A DNA stretch of 64,000 nt, from NCBI GenBank assembly GCA_038521345.1, contig JBCBKU010000001.1:1-64000 (forward strand), read 5' to 3'. This document shows positions 42,749 to 51,318 of this stretch, one piece after another. Position 1 is the stretch's first letter; every line of letters starts with the position of its first letter. Below the pieces are notes generated by a model. That model worked only from the letters and a program-made list of their open reading frames with translations. It did no database searches and had not been told where the DNA came from. The translations under genes were made by a program, and so were the position numbers. Source of the stretch: JBCBKU01 sp038521345 (GTDB lineage: Bacteria; Pseudomonadota; Alphaproteobacteria; Rhodobacterales; Rhodobacteraceae).

Positions 42749-43506
42749 GCGGTTCCGCCGTCCAGCTTGCTTCGAAGCTCGAGAAGATCATGCCAAGCCG
42801 TCCTCTTGGCCGCCGGGTTTCGCAACAGATAGGCGGGATGGAACATTGGCAGCGCTGGCCGTCCGAGAACCTCGCGCCAAGTCCCGCGCAGCCTAGTGAT
42901 CCCCTTCTGGCCCAGCAGCGCCTGACACGAGATGTTTCCCATCGGCACCACGATATCGGGCGCTGCAAGGGCTACATGCCGCTGAACGAACGGAAGCAGC
43001 ATGGCAATTTCCTCAGGTGTCGGATCGCGGTTCTCCGGCGGGCGCCATGGCAAAACATTGGTGATATAGAAAGCTGTCGGTGCTTCTTCGGCATGCCGTT
43101 TCAGCCCAATGGCGGTGAACATCTGATCCAGGAGTTGACCCGCCCGACCGACGAAAGGAAGCCCCTGCCGGTCCTCGTCACGCCCTGGGGCTTCGCCAAC
43201 GATCATGACACGGGCACCGGGCATTCCATCGGCGAAAACGAGGGTCCGGGCACCTTTGCGCAACTCGCAATGGGGAAACGCCGCCATGGCAGCGCGGAGT
43301 GATTCCAGATCTGGTGCAGAATCGGCCGCATGTCGTGCCTCGGCCACGGGATCGGCCAGTGCGGGTGCAGTAGTCGCAGGCGCAACGGCGGCGTGTGCTG
43401 CGGCTTTGGGCGCGTTGAACCGATTGAGCGGTTTATCGGCTATGACCTCGGTCGCGCCTAATTCTATTTGCCACTGAAGCGCGGCCAGTGCCGCATGGGT
43501 ATCCAT
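42745..43506 (-). CDS. udg: Uracil-DNA glycosylase, family 4-like, iron-sulfur ligands reduced
   Basis: A 253-residue glycosylase that removes uracil from DNA. The N-terminal 60 residues are Ala-rich and disordered. The catalytic parts are GEAPGRDEDRQGLPFVGRAG (motif A), YITNVLPWRPPENRDPTPEE and MFHPAYLLR (motif B, His). Family 4 enzymes bind [4Fe-4S] through four Cys, two in an N-terminal CxxC. Here only Cys80 is visible there; the Cys of the KCRPP-type segment is Trp154, and the later ligand position is Leu170. The cluster is probably lost. ATG 43506 is chosen over a longer frame reaching 43632. Confidence 0.87.
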   Translation of the reverse strand: MDTHAALAALQWQIELGATEVIADKPLNRFNAPKAAAHAAVAPATTAPALADPVAEARHAADSAPDLESLRAAMAAFPHCELRKGARTLVFADGMPGARVMIVGEAPGRDEDRQGLPFVGRAGQLLDQMFTAIGLKRHAEEAPTAFYITNVLPWRPPENRDPTPEEIAMLLPFVQRHVALAAPDIVVPMGNISCQALLGQKGITRLRGTWREVLGRPALPMFHPAYLLRNPAAKRTAWHDLLELRSKLDGGTA

Positions 43507-43600
43507 GCGGGGCAGGCTAAACCGACGGACGATGCTGGTAAACCTTGTGACCAAGGCATCCCATTGCCTATAAGCGGCCGAACCTCGCGAAGGGCCTTCA

Positions 43601-44557
43601 ATGACATTCCGTGGCACGCACCTTCTTGGCATCGAGCCCCTTCAACCGGACGAGATTATCTCAGTCCTGGACCTTTCGGATCAGTATGTTGAGGTGAACC
43701 GGCGCGAAGCCAAGCACGGTGATGCGTTGGCCGGACTAACGCAGATCAATATGTTCTTCGAAGCATCGACCAGAACGCAGGCCTCTTTCGAACTCGCCGG
43801 CAAACGCTTGGGCGCCGACGTGATGAACATGGGCATGCAGGCCTCGTCGATCCGCAAGGGCGAGACGTTGATCGATACCGCGATGACGCTGAACGCTATG
43901 CATCCGGATCTTCTTGTGGTGCGCCATCCCCATTCAGGGGCGGTCAACCTTTTGGCGGAAAAAGTGACATGCGCCGTGTTGAACGCTGGCGACGGGCGGC
44001 ACGAACACCCAACGCAGGCGTTGCTAGACGCGCTCACGATACGTCGTGCCAAGGGTCGGTTACATCGCCTCACTGTGGCGATTTGTGGCGATGTCGCCCA
44101 TTCACGGGTGGCCAGATCGAACATCTTTCTGCTGGGTAAGATGGAGAACCGCGTCCGTCTTGTCGCGCCGCCGACGCTCATTCCGTCCGCGGCGACGGAA
44201 TGGGGGGTCGAAGTCTATCATGACATGGAGGCGGGTATTGAAGACGCTGATGTCGTCATGATGCTGCGCCTCCAGAAAGAGCGGATGGACGGCGCGTTCA
44301 TTCCGTCCGAGCGCGAATACTATCACCGCTTCGGCCTCGACTCTGCGAAGCTGGCGCACGCGCGATCCGACGCGATCGTCATGCATCCCGGTCCGATGAA
44401 CCGGGGCGTGGAAATCGACGGAACCCTCGCCGACGACATCAATCGATCGGTCATTCAGGATCAGGTTGAGATGGGAGTGGCGGTGCGAATGGCGGTCATG
44501 GACTTGTTGGCGCGCAACCAGCGTGCTGCGCGCCGACCAACAGGGGTCATGGTGTGA
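43601..44557 (+). CDS. pyrB: Aspartate carbamoyltransferase catalytic subunit
   Basis: A 318-residue enzyme joining carbamoyl phosphate to aspartate, the committed step of pyrimidine synthesis. The family motifs are FFEASTRTQASFELAGKRLG (carbamoyl phosphate site), HPTQALLD, CGDVAHSRVARSN and MHPGPMNRG. Length is usual. No regulatory subunit (pyrI) is present. Two membrane-protein genes and a dihydroorotase homologue follow in one operon with tiny overlaps (GTGA, ATGA). In that setting the homologue may form an ATCase complex. Confidence 0.96.
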   Translation: MTFRGTHLLGIEPLQPDEIISVLDLSDQYVEVNRREAKHGDALAGLTQINMFFEASTRTQASFELAGKRLGADVMNMGMQASSIRKGETLIDTAMTLNAMHPDLLVVRHPHSGAVNLLAEKVTCAVLNAGDGRHEHPTQALLDALTIRRAKGRLHRLTVAICGDVAHSRVARSNIFLLGKMENRVRLVAPPTLIPSAATEWGVEVYHDMEAGIEDADVVMMLRLQKERMDGAFIPSEREYYHRFGLDSAKLAHARSDAIVMHPGPMNRGVEIDGTLADDINRSVIQDQVEMGVAVRMAVMDLLARNQRAARRPTGVMV

Positions 44558-45105
44558 CCCAAGGATGGGATGCATATTTCACGCCCGGCGAGCGATTGCT
44601 TTGGGAGGGGGGGGCGGCACCGGGAGTTCGAGAAGCCTGGAAATATTTTGGCCTGTCGGTCTTCGGCCTTCCCTTCCTCGCGGCTGGCTTGTTCGTTGAG
44701 GCGCAAGGACTGTCTCAGCTAATCGGCGGGGGCTGGAACTCCGTAATGGGTGTGGTGATCTTGGCGTTCGGATTGCCGTTCGTTTTTGCAGGCGCTGGGC
44801 TGGTCTTCGGGCCTTGGTGGGCCGCGAAAACGGCGCCGGAGCGGGTTCGATATGGGCTCAGTACGAGGCGGGCGTACATAGCCAAACGATGGTTGACCCG
44901 ACATCTTTCTGTCTATTCGGTGGATCCCGAGGCCGAGATTTGGATTTCGGAGAACAGAGACGGCACGGGGTCGGTAGGATTCCATGCGCGCCGCATGGCC
45001 GACAGTGACGGCCCGGTTTGGGAAAAAGCAAGCTTCGATCACATCAAAGATCCGCATCACGTCTACACCCTTCTGAGAGAGATCCAGGAAGGGCCACGTT
45101 CATGA
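44554..45105 (+). CDS. Uncharacterised membrane protein with PH-like C-terminal domain
   Basis: A 183-residue protein. It starts with GTG overlapping pyrB (GTGA). Residues 1-25 hold WDAYFTPGERLLWEGG, typical of bacterial PH-type domains. Two transmembrane helices lie at about 30-50 and 60-82. RVRYGLSTRRAYIAKRWL then follows; the LSTRRAYI pattern resembles YALTNRRAYI of bacterial PH-like proteins. The rest is a beta-rich domain. I infer a membrane-tethered PH-like fold, function unknown. Its stop overlaps the next gene by four bases. Position between pyrB and the dihydroorotase homologue suggests a link to the ATCase complex. Confidence 0.72.
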   Translation: MTQGWDAYFTPGERLLWEGGAAPGVREAWKYFGLSVFGLPFLAAGLFVEAQGLSQLIGGGWNSVMGVVILAFGLPFVFAGAGLVFGPWWAAKTAPERVRYGLSTRRAYIAKRWLTRHLSVYSVDPEAEIWISENRDGTGSVGFHARRMADSDGPVWEKASFDHIKDPHHVYTLLREIQEGPRS

Positions 45106-45644
45106 CAACACCGTTTGTTCCAGCCGGCGAGTTTGGGCGCGTTCGCGTGTTTGCCCTTGCGCCCAGTATTGTGCCCAATGCGACAAACGACGACAGCTTC
45201 ACAGCGCTCGCAACGGCGCTGGGAACGCCGAGCCTTGATCCGGCGGATGTACAGCTCGTCGATGTCGGAACGCTTGGCGATCTGGGTTTCGCCGGGTTTC
45301 TTCAGGCCGCTTACGGAATCTCGACGGACCAGATTGTGCCGGCAGTTCTGAACGCGGAGGGACATGTGGCAGTCCTGAGGTCGGGGGCATTCGGAGGGCG
45401 CGAGACAATGCTATCCCAGGCCGGGGGCGCGGAACTGATCGCCACCTTGGACGAACCCCAAGCGGCGCCCCCATTGGCCACACCGTTGTCCAGTGACAGC
45501 GCAGAATCCGGTTCCCTAGCGGCGGGTGATGCGCCGCACACCAGAAAGCGAATGAGTGACGCACGGATCGGCGGCATGGTTGCGACGGTGGTCCTGCTGT
45601 TCCTCGCGATCTTCGTGGTCGTGTTTGTCCTGATTGGGAGCTAG
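45102..45644 (+). CDS. Uncharacterised tail-anchored protein
   Basis: A 180-residue protein. ATG 45102 overlaps the previous stop (ATGA); a longer frame from 45018 lies inside that gene. The N-terminal about 125 residues form a soluble domain (EFGRVRVFALAPSI, PADVQLVDVGTLGDLGFAGF). A Pro/Ala/Ser-rich linker and one C-terminal helix at about 156-178 (MVATVVLLFLAIFVVVFVLIG) follow, so the bulk faces the cytoplasm. I do not recognise the family. It ends directly before the dihydroorotase homologue, whose ATG is the next base. Function unknown. Confidence 0.7.
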   Translation: MTTPFVPAGEFGRVRVFALAPSIVPNATNDDSFTALATALGTPSLDPADVQLVDVGTLGDLGFAGFLQAAYGISTDQIVPAVLNAEGHVAVLRSGAFGGRETMLSQAGGAELIATLDEPQAAPPLATPLSSDSAESGSLAAGDAPHTRKRMSDARIGGMVATVVLLFLAIFVVVFVLIGS

Positions 45645-46943
45645 ATGACAGAGGTCTTGATCAAAGACGCAGAGCTTGTTGATCCGGAAGCTGGCGAGGT
45701 TCGACGGGGTACAGTGCTTTTGGAGCACGGCCTGATCGCCCGCATCTTCAACGATCCGGATCCGGCGGGCGTGCAGTCCAAGTCCGTCTGGAATGCCGGT
45801 GGACAGGTGTTGGCCCCCGGAATCGTAGATATCGGCGTAAAAGTGTCCGAGCCCGGAGAGCGGCATAAAGAGAGCTTCCGCTCAGCCGGGGCCGCCGCTG
45901 CCGCCGGTGGCGTGACAACGATGGTTACACGCCCCGACACATCCCCAGCAATCGACAACCCGGAGACCCTCGAATTCGTGACGCGGCGGGCTCAGGAGGA
46001 TGCTGCCGTCAAGGTCCTTCCCATGGCGGCACTGACCAAGGACCGTGCAGGGCGCGAGATGGTTGAGATCGGGTTCCTCAAGGACGCGGGCGCGGTCGCG
46101 TTCACGGATTGCGATCGTGTCGTCTCGGATCCCAAGGTGTTCTCACGTTGTCTGGCGTATGCGAAGTCCTTGAACGCACTTGTCATGGCGCATCCACAGG
46201 ATCCCGGATTGTCAGAAGGCTCGGCCGCGACTTCGGGGAAATTCGCAGCGTTGCGTGGCCTGCCATCGGTACCGGCCATGGCAGAAAGGATAGGGCTGGA
46301 ACGCGACCTTGCGCTCGTCGAGCTTACCAGAGCGCGATACCATGCAGATCAGTTAACAACAGTGGGGGCTATCGAGGCGCTGCGGCGGGCAAAGGCTGCG
46401 GGTCTTGACGTGTCGGCCGGTATTTCGATCCATCATCTCACTTTGAACGAGCTTGACGTCGGACCCTACCGAACATTTTTCAAAGTGAAGCCTCCGCTGC
46501 GTTCGGAAGAGGACCGCCGCGCCATGGTCGCTGCAATCGCCGACGGAACTCTGGACGTCATCTCGTCCATGCACACGCCGCAGGACGAGGAATCCAAGCG
46601 GCTGCCATTCGAGATCGCGGCGTCTGGTGCTGTCGGTCTCGAAACGCTCTTACCTGCGGCGTTGCGCCTTTTTCACGCCAACGCCATCGACTTGCCGACG
46701 CTGTTCCGGGCGCTTTCATGGGCGCCTTCACGGCGCCTTGGCCTGCAAACAGGTCGTTTGGCGGTGGGCGCGCCTGCTGACCTTGTATTGTTTGATCCGA
46801 ACGTTCCCTATGTTCTCGATCGCACCGCACTTCGATCCAAATCTAAGAATACACCGTTCGATGGTGCTCGGCTTCAGGGCCGCGTGCGCGCGACGTGGGT
46901 CGAAGGAAAGTGTGTCTATGGAGGTGCCGATGCCGAACATTGA
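45645..46943 (+). CDS. pyrC: Dihydroorotase homologue, probably non-catalytic (PyrC'/PyrX type)
   Basis: A 432-residue amidohydrolase-fold protein. Overall it aligns with class I dihydroorotase: GGQVLAPGIVDIG, GVTTMVTRPDTSP, VMAHPQD and FEIAASGAVGLETLLPAAL. The metal-binding HxH that should follow GIVD is replaced by GVK (Gly64, Lys66). The usual DHAPH is SMHTPQ, with Met309 in place of the metal Asp. It is therefore unlikely to be an active dihydroorotase. In pseudomonads a similar inactive homologue beside pyrB is needed to assemble aspartate carbamoyltransferase; the same role is inferred here. An active pyrC should lie elsewhere. Confidence 0.85.
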   Translation: MTEVLIKDAELVDPEAGEVRRGTVLLEHGLIARIFNDPDPAGVQSKSVWNAGGQVLAPGIVDIGVKVSEPGERHKESFRSAGAAAAAGGVTTMVTRPDTSPAIDNPETLEFVTRRAQEDAAVKVLPMAALTKDRAGREMVEIGFLKDAGAVAFTDCDRVVSDPKVFSRCLAYAKSLNALVMAHPQDPGLSEGSAATSGKFAALRGLPSVPAMAERIGLERDLALVELTRARYHADQLTTVGAIEALRRAKAAGLDVSAGISIHHLTLNELDVGPYRTFFKVKPPLRSEEDRRAMVAAIADGTLDVISSMHTPQDEESKRLPFEIAASGAVGLETLLPAALRLFHANAIDLPTLFRALSWAPSRRLGLQTGRLAVGAPADLVLFDPNVPYVLDRTALRSKSKNTPFDGARLQGRVRATWVEGKCVYGGADAEH

Positions 46944-47550
46944 AGCCGCCCCTGCGCTTCTCGCAGTCGTTGCCATGCTTGCCTATCTGCTCGGGTCTAT
47001 TCCTTTCGGTATCGTTGTAGCGCGATCTTTTGGGCTTGGGGACCTGCGCTCAATCGGATCGGGCAACATTGGCGCGACCAACGTCCTGAGGACAGGCAAC
47101 AAGACCGCAGCCGCGCTGACATTGCTGCTAGATGGCGCAAAAGGCGCGCTTGCTGTCGTTCTGGGCCGGGCATTGGTTGGCGAGGACGCCGCGCAATTGG
47201 CAGGGTTGGCGGCGTTCCTTGGCCACCTCTTCCCAGTCTGGCTTGGATTTAAAGGAGGAAAGGGCGTAGCAACATTTCTCGGGGTTGCTTTGGCCGTGGC
47301 ATGGCCCGTTGGCGCGGCCGCCTGCCTGACATGGCTTGGGGCGGCCTACGCCTCGCGCATGTCGTCATACGCTGCCTTGGTGGCTTCGGGTACAACGCTG
47401 GTCTGGGCATTCTTGTTCGGCCATGTCTCGGCCTTTGTGTTGTTCACATTGCTCGCAATCCTGATCTATGTCCGGCACAGCGCGAACATTGCGCGGATCA
47501 AGGCCGGGACCGAGCCGAAGATCGGCGAGGGAGCCAGCGAGCGTCAGTAG
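46930..47550 (+). CDS. plsY: Glycerol-3-phosphate acyltransferase PlsY
   Basis: A 206-residue integral membrane enzyme with five or more helices. It moves the acyl group from acyl-phosphate to glycerol-3-phosphate, the first step of phosphatidic acid synthesis. The motifs are YLLGSIPFGIVVAR, SIGSGNIGATNVLRTGNK and GHLFPVWLGFKGGKGVAT. ATG 46930 follows GGAGGTG at five-base spacing and is chosen; the gene overlaps the pyrC end by 14 bases. It complements plsC (2967) in the phospholipid pathway. Its end overlaps convergent gshA by seven bases. Confidence 0.94.
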   Translation: MPNIEAAPALLAVVAMLAYLLGSIPFGIVVARSFGLGDLRSIGSGNIGATNVLRTGNKTAAALTLLLDGAKGALAVVLGRALVGEDAAQLAGLAAFLGHLFPVWLGFKGGKGVATFLGVALAVAWPVGAAACLTWLGAAYASRMSSYAALVASGTTLVWAFLFGHVSAFVLFTLLAILIYVRHSANIARIKAGTEPKIGEGASERQ

Positions 47551-48914
47551 CTGTATGCCTCAAACACCTTTGTCACATCGCCTTCCCAGTCGCCGTGGTA
47601 ACGGGCGATAAGCTCATCTGCAGGCACCTGTCCTGTGGACACACTTTCGGTAAGGGCGTTGAGAAAATGGGTTTCATCCGGGATCAGTCCGCCGGCACCC
47701 GGACGTGCCCGCGCCTTCAACCCGGCCTCGGCGATAGCCAACACAGTCTCTGCAAGGGTGCGCATCCGAATGCCACCGACTTCGGCACCAAGACCGTCCA
47801 CGGATGCAGCAACGCGGAGTTCTTCCCGAGTGGCGGCGTTCCAATCCTTGACCAGATCCCACGCGGCATCGAGCGAAGACTGGTCGTAGATCAGTCCGAC
47901 CCAAAAGGCCGGCAAGGCACAGAGCCGGCGCCATGGCCCGCCATCCGCACCTCGCATCTCGATGAACTTCTTGATCCGCGCTTCCGGGAAGATCGTGGTC
48001 AGATGATCCGCCCAGTCCGACAGCGTCGGGATCTCGCCCGGCAGTGCTGGCAATCTTCCCGCGAGGAAATCACGAAAGGATTGTCCGCGGGCATCGATGT
48101 AGGTCCCATCGCGGTAGACAAAGTACATTGGGACGTCCAGCCCATAGTCGACCCAGCGCTCAAATCCGAACCCGTCCTCAAAAACGAACGGTAATGTGCC
48201 GGTTCGGTCTGCGTCGAGGCTGCGCCATATGCGGCTTCGCCATGACTTGTGGCCGTTAAGTTTGCCTTCAAAGAAGGGCGAGTTTGCGAACAACGCCGTC
48301 GCCACTGGTTGGAGCGCAAGGGCAACACGAAGCTTTTTGACCATGTCCGCTTCGGAGCCGAAGTCGAGGTTCACCTGCACCGTACACGTGCGATACATCA
48401 TCTGGGTTCCGTGGGTGCCCACCTTTCCCATGTATTCAGTCATGAGACGGTAGCGACCCTTCGGCATCATGGGCATGTCTTCGTGACGCCAATGTGGGGC
48501 AGCGCCAAGGCCGATGAAACCTGCGCCGATCTCGTCGGCGACAGCCTTTACCTCGCGGAGATGTTCGTTCACTTCGTCGCAGGTCTCGTGAATGGTTTTC
48601 AACGGTGCGCCCGAAAGCTCCAATTGGCCCCCGGGTTCGAGCGAAATGTTGGCGCCAACCTTTTCGAGACCTATGAGCCTGCCGGCTTCCAAGAGCGGCG
48701 ACCAACCGAATTTGTCGCGCAGGCCTTCGAGCATGGCATTGATCGACCGCGTGCCGTCATAGGGAAGGGGCTTCAGGCTTTCGGTGCAATAACCGAATTT
48801 CTCGTGTTCCGTTCCGATCCGCCATTCTTCCGGAGACTTGCAGCCGGACGCCAGGTACTCGGCCAACTGGCTGTCCCGTTCGATCGGACCGCCGCCTGAT
48901 TGTGGTATCGACAT
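47544..48914 (-). CDS. gshA: Glutamate-cysteine ligase (plant/alphaproteobacterial type)
   Basis: A 456-residue enzyme making gamma-glutamylcysteine, the first step of glutathione synthesis. It belongs to the GCS2-like type of plants and alphaproteobacteria: WRIGTEHEKFGY, then LEPGGQLELSGAPL and GLGAAPHWRHEDMPMMPKGRY (read in parts), MYRTCTVQVNLDFGSEADM and NSPFFEGKLNGHKSWRSRIW. It starts with ATG 48914. The N-terminal SIPQSGGGPI is a variable lead. It converges with plsY and stands in its own unit. Confidence 0.95.
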   Translation of the reverse strand: MSIPQSGGGPIERDSQLAEYLASGCKSPEEWRIGTEHEKFGYCTESLKPLPYDGTRSINAMLEGLRDKFGWSPLLEAGRLIGLEKVGANISLEPGGQLELSGAPLKTIHETCDEVNEHLREVKAVADEIGAGFIGLGAAPHWRHEDMPMMPKGRYRLMTEYMGKVGTHGTQMMYRTCTVQVNLDFGSEADMVKKLRVALALQPVATALFANSPFFEGKLNGHKSWRSRIWRSLDADRTGTLPFVFEDGFGFERWVDYGLDVPMYFVYRDGTYIDARGQSFRDFLAGRLPALPGEIPTLSDWADHLTTIFPEARIKKFIEMRGADGGPWRRLCALPAFWVGLIYDQSSLDAAWDLVKDWNAATREELRVAASVDGLGAEVGGIRMRTLAETVLAIAEAGLKARARPGAGGLIPDETHFLNALTESVSTGQVPADELIARYHGDWEGDVTKVFEAYSY

Positions 48915-48961
48915 GGCGCTTTGCTCTGATTACTGGCCTGCCGGTCAGGGGTGGTGGCAAT

Positions 48962-49489
48962 TCAGCGCGAAGTCAATGCACGCGCGCCCCTCGTCTTTGT
49001 CCAAACCGTCTTGCGGGTAGTTGCATTCGCGTGGATCAGGGTGAGCATATGTTCGGTGTTTATCCCGGGAAGGCCGGCAAACACATCGAAAAGCGCGTCA
49101 GCACCTTCCGCATTCACCGGAATACGAAGCGGCTCGCCGCCGTCCGGAGTCAGGATCCAGCACATGCCCTCGGGCTGTCCGGGATCAAGATGAAGGGCGG
49201 ATAGGTCGGCAATGGCGACCGAGCCGCCTTCGTACGGGCCGAAATAGGTCAGTAGCGCCTCGTCAACTTGCACAAGACCCGGGCCGCCATCCCCGCGCCG
49301 AAAGCGCGCGCGCTGGATGCCCGCGAAGATCAAAAGGGCGCCTCCTAAGGCGAGAACCGTTCCTATGATCAGGGCCGCCCCTGTTTCGGTCACCATCCAG
49401 AAAGCGCCGAGAGCGGCCGCGGCGGCACCGGCAAGGGCCTCGCGCCAACGGCTCAGCGCCCGTAAGGCTTCGGGCCGGACAAAGGACAT
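48962..49489 (-). CDS. Uncharacterised two-span membrane protein
   Basis: A 175-residue protein. Helices lie at about 18-36 and 39-58 (GAAAAALGAFWMVTETGAAL, IIGTVLALGGALLIFAGIQR). A cytoplasmic beta-rich domain follows, with VQVDEALLTYFGPYEGGSVAIADLSAL and LRIPVNAEGADALFDVFAGLPG. The C-terminal domain recalls PH-like folds of small bacterial membrane proteins (weak inference). It seems family-specific to Rhodobacteraceae. It lies 57 bases downstream of rsmE on the same strand and 47 upstream of gshA, so it may be cotranscribed. Function unknown. Confidence 0.75.
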   Translation of the reverse strand: MSFVRPEALRALSRWREALAGAAAAALGAFWMVTETGAALIIGTVLALGGALLIFAGIQRARFRRGDGGPGLVQVDEALLTYFGPYEGGSVAIADLSALHLDPGQPEGMCWILTPDGGEPLRIPVNAEGADALFDVFAGLPGINTEHMLTLIHANATTRKTVWTKTRGARALTSR

Positions 49490-49546
49490 GGGCTGAACTC
49501 CGTTCGATCGCGTCCAATCAGCATCTAAAGCGGGCGGATCCGGGTG

Positions 49547-50281
49547 TCACGCCAGCGGTCCTTGCCAGTCGCCAAGCCGGTCCTGCCATAAAGAAATCGC
49601 CGCAACGGTGGCGGTGTCGGCCCGAAGGATACGTGGCCCGAGGCTCGTCGGATGCGCATAAGTCAGGTCTGTGAGGCGGTCCCGTTCGTAGCTGGAGAAC
49701 CCGCCTTCGGGACCAATCAAGATGGCCCATGGTCCAGGGTTGAGTGGGATCACAATTTGCCCGCCCGCCAAGTCCTCGTCGCAAAAGAGAAGATGTCGGT
49801 CCGAAGGCCAGTTATCGAGCACGCGTTCGAGCGGGGCAATGTCATCGACTGGAGGAACAAATGATCCGCCGCATTGTTCCGCAGCTTCGATCGCGTGGGC
49901 CTGCAAGCGATCACGCCGTATGCGTTCGGAATTGGTGTGCTGGGTCTGAACGGGGCAGATTCGACGGACACCGAGTTCTGTTGCTTTCTCAACGATGAAG
50001 TCGGTTCGCGCCTTCTTGATGGGGGCAAAGAGCAACCAGAGGTCCGGCGGAAGGCGTAGTTCGTCGGTTTGCTGAATCACAGACAAATGCGGTTGCCGCT
50101 TTGCGGCGCCAGCCAGAAGGGCGGACCAAACGCCACTCTGGCCGTCGAAAGCGGTGATCTGGGCGCCCTCGGTCAAACGCATAACATTGAACAGGTAATG
50201 TGCTTGGTCCCGCGACAAGGGAACGATTTGCCCTCGCCCCAAGCGCTGCTCTACATAAAGGCGGATAGTCGATGGTGCCAT
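49547..50281 (-). CDS. rsmE: 16S rRNA (uracil(1498)-N(3))-methyltransferase
   Basis: A 244-residue SPOUT-class methyltransferase that methylates U1498 of 16S rRNA. The N-terminal PUA-like domain starts STIRLYVEQRLGRGQIVPLS. The catalytic SPOUT knot has LLFAPIKKARTDFIVEKATELGV, AEQCGGSFVPPV, AILIGPEGGFSSYERDRL and LGPRILRADTATVAAISLWQ, with the SAM loop IGPEGG. ATG 50281 is chosen. Only 12 bases separate it from divergent ubiA, so promoters overlap coding starts. Confidence 0.95.
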   Translation of the reverse strand: MAPSTIRLYVEQRLGRGQIVPLSRDQAHYLFNVMRLTEGAQITAFDGQSGVWSALLAGAAKRQPHLSVIQQTDELRLPPDLWLLFAPIKKARTDFIVEKATELGVRRICPVQTQHTNSERIRRDRLQAHAIEAAEQCGGSFVPPVDDIAPLERVLDNWPSDRHLLFCDEDLAGGQIVIPLNPGPWAILIGPEGGFSSYERDRLTDLTYAHPTSLGPRILRADTATVAAISLWQDRLGDWQGPLA

Positions 50282-50293
50282 GGGCGGAACGTT

Positions 50294-51256
50294 ATGACTG
50301 GTGGCGATCAGATACCAGCAGGGCAAGTTGCCGATGCCGAGCCAGACAACTGGGTTGACGCGCGGATGCCCGAATGGACGCGACCCTATCTGCGTCTGTC
50401 TAGGGCCGACCGACCGATTGGCACATGGCTACTACTGATCCCCTGTTGGTGGGGGCTGGCCTTGGCAATTCTCGCAGATGGAACGATGGCTCTCTTCGAT
50501 CTTTGGATTGCGGTTGGCTGTGCAATTGGCGCTTTTCTAATGCGCGGAGCCGGGTGCACATGGAACGACCTGACGGACCGAGACATCGATGCGGGTGTGG
50601 CGCGTACCCGCTCGCGTCCGATACCGTCGGGACAAGTAACTGCACGCGGCGCTCTGGTCTGGGCAGTGGTACAATCTCTGATCGCGTTCCTTATCCTTTT
50701 GACATTCCCAAAATTGGCGATCGCATTGGGCATCGGATCGCTTGCGTTGGTGGCAATCTACCCTTTCGCGAAGCGCTTCACCTGGTGGCCACAGGCCTTC
50801 CTTGGTCTGGCTTTCAATTGGGGCGCCTTGCTTGCTTGGGCGGCGCACGCGAACTCTTTGGCTTGGCCGGCATTCGCACTTTATGGAGCCGGGATTGCCT
50901 GGACGCTTTTTTACGACACGGTGTATGCCCACCAGGACAAAGACGATGATGCCTTGATGGGGATAAAATCCACAGCCCGACTGTTTGGTGAACGAACTCA
51001 CCGATGGCTGCGCTGGTTTCTTGTCGCGACGGTTCTGCTGCTCGGGATTGCCGTCGTTGGGGCCGTCGCGCCACAGGGAAATGCGCTCGCATTGGCTCTT
51101 GGTTTGTGCGGTGTATGGGCAATGGGTTGGCACTTGGCTTGGCAACTTACACGGCTCGACATTGACAATCCCGACCGCTGCCGGGCTGTGTTTCTGTCGA
51201 ACCGGGATGCTGGCCTGATACCGGCTGCCTTTCTTGGACTTGCACTTCTCGTCTGA
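50294..51256 (+). CDS. ubiA: 4-hydroxybenzoate polyprenyltransferase
   Basis: A 320-residue integral membrane prenyltransferase with about nine helices. It attaches the polyprenyl tail to 4-hydroxybenzoate in ubiquinone synthesis. The first aspartate-rich motif is NDLTDRDIDAGVARTRSRPI and the second is DTVYAHQDKDDDALMGIKS; both bind magnesium-diphosphate. The N-terminal about 35 residues are a short polar lead before YLRLSRADRPIGTWLLLIPC. ATG 50294 is used; earlier frames run antisense to rsmE. Its prenyl donor would come from the polyprenyl synthase at 18512. Confidence 0.95.
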   Translation: MTGGDQIPAGQVADAEPDNWVDARMPEWTRPYLRLSRADRPIGTWLLLIPCWWGLALAILADGTMALFDLWIAVGCAIGAFLMRGAGCTWNDLTDRDIDAGVARTRSRPIPSGQVTARGALVWAVVQSLIAFLILLTFPKLAIALGIGSLALVAIYPFAKRFTWWPQAFLGLAFNWGALLAWAAHANSLAWPAFALYGAGIAWTLFYDTVYAHQDKDDDALMGIKSTARLFGERTHRWLRWFLVATVLLLGIAVVGAVAPQGNALALALGLCGVWAMGWHLAWQLTRLDIDNPDRCRAVFLSNRDAGLIPAAFLGLALLV

Positions 51257-51318
51257 TTGCGCGGGCCCTTCGGCTTCTCTATCAACACGAAAAAACGGGC
51301 AGAGAGTTAGCAAGCAAG

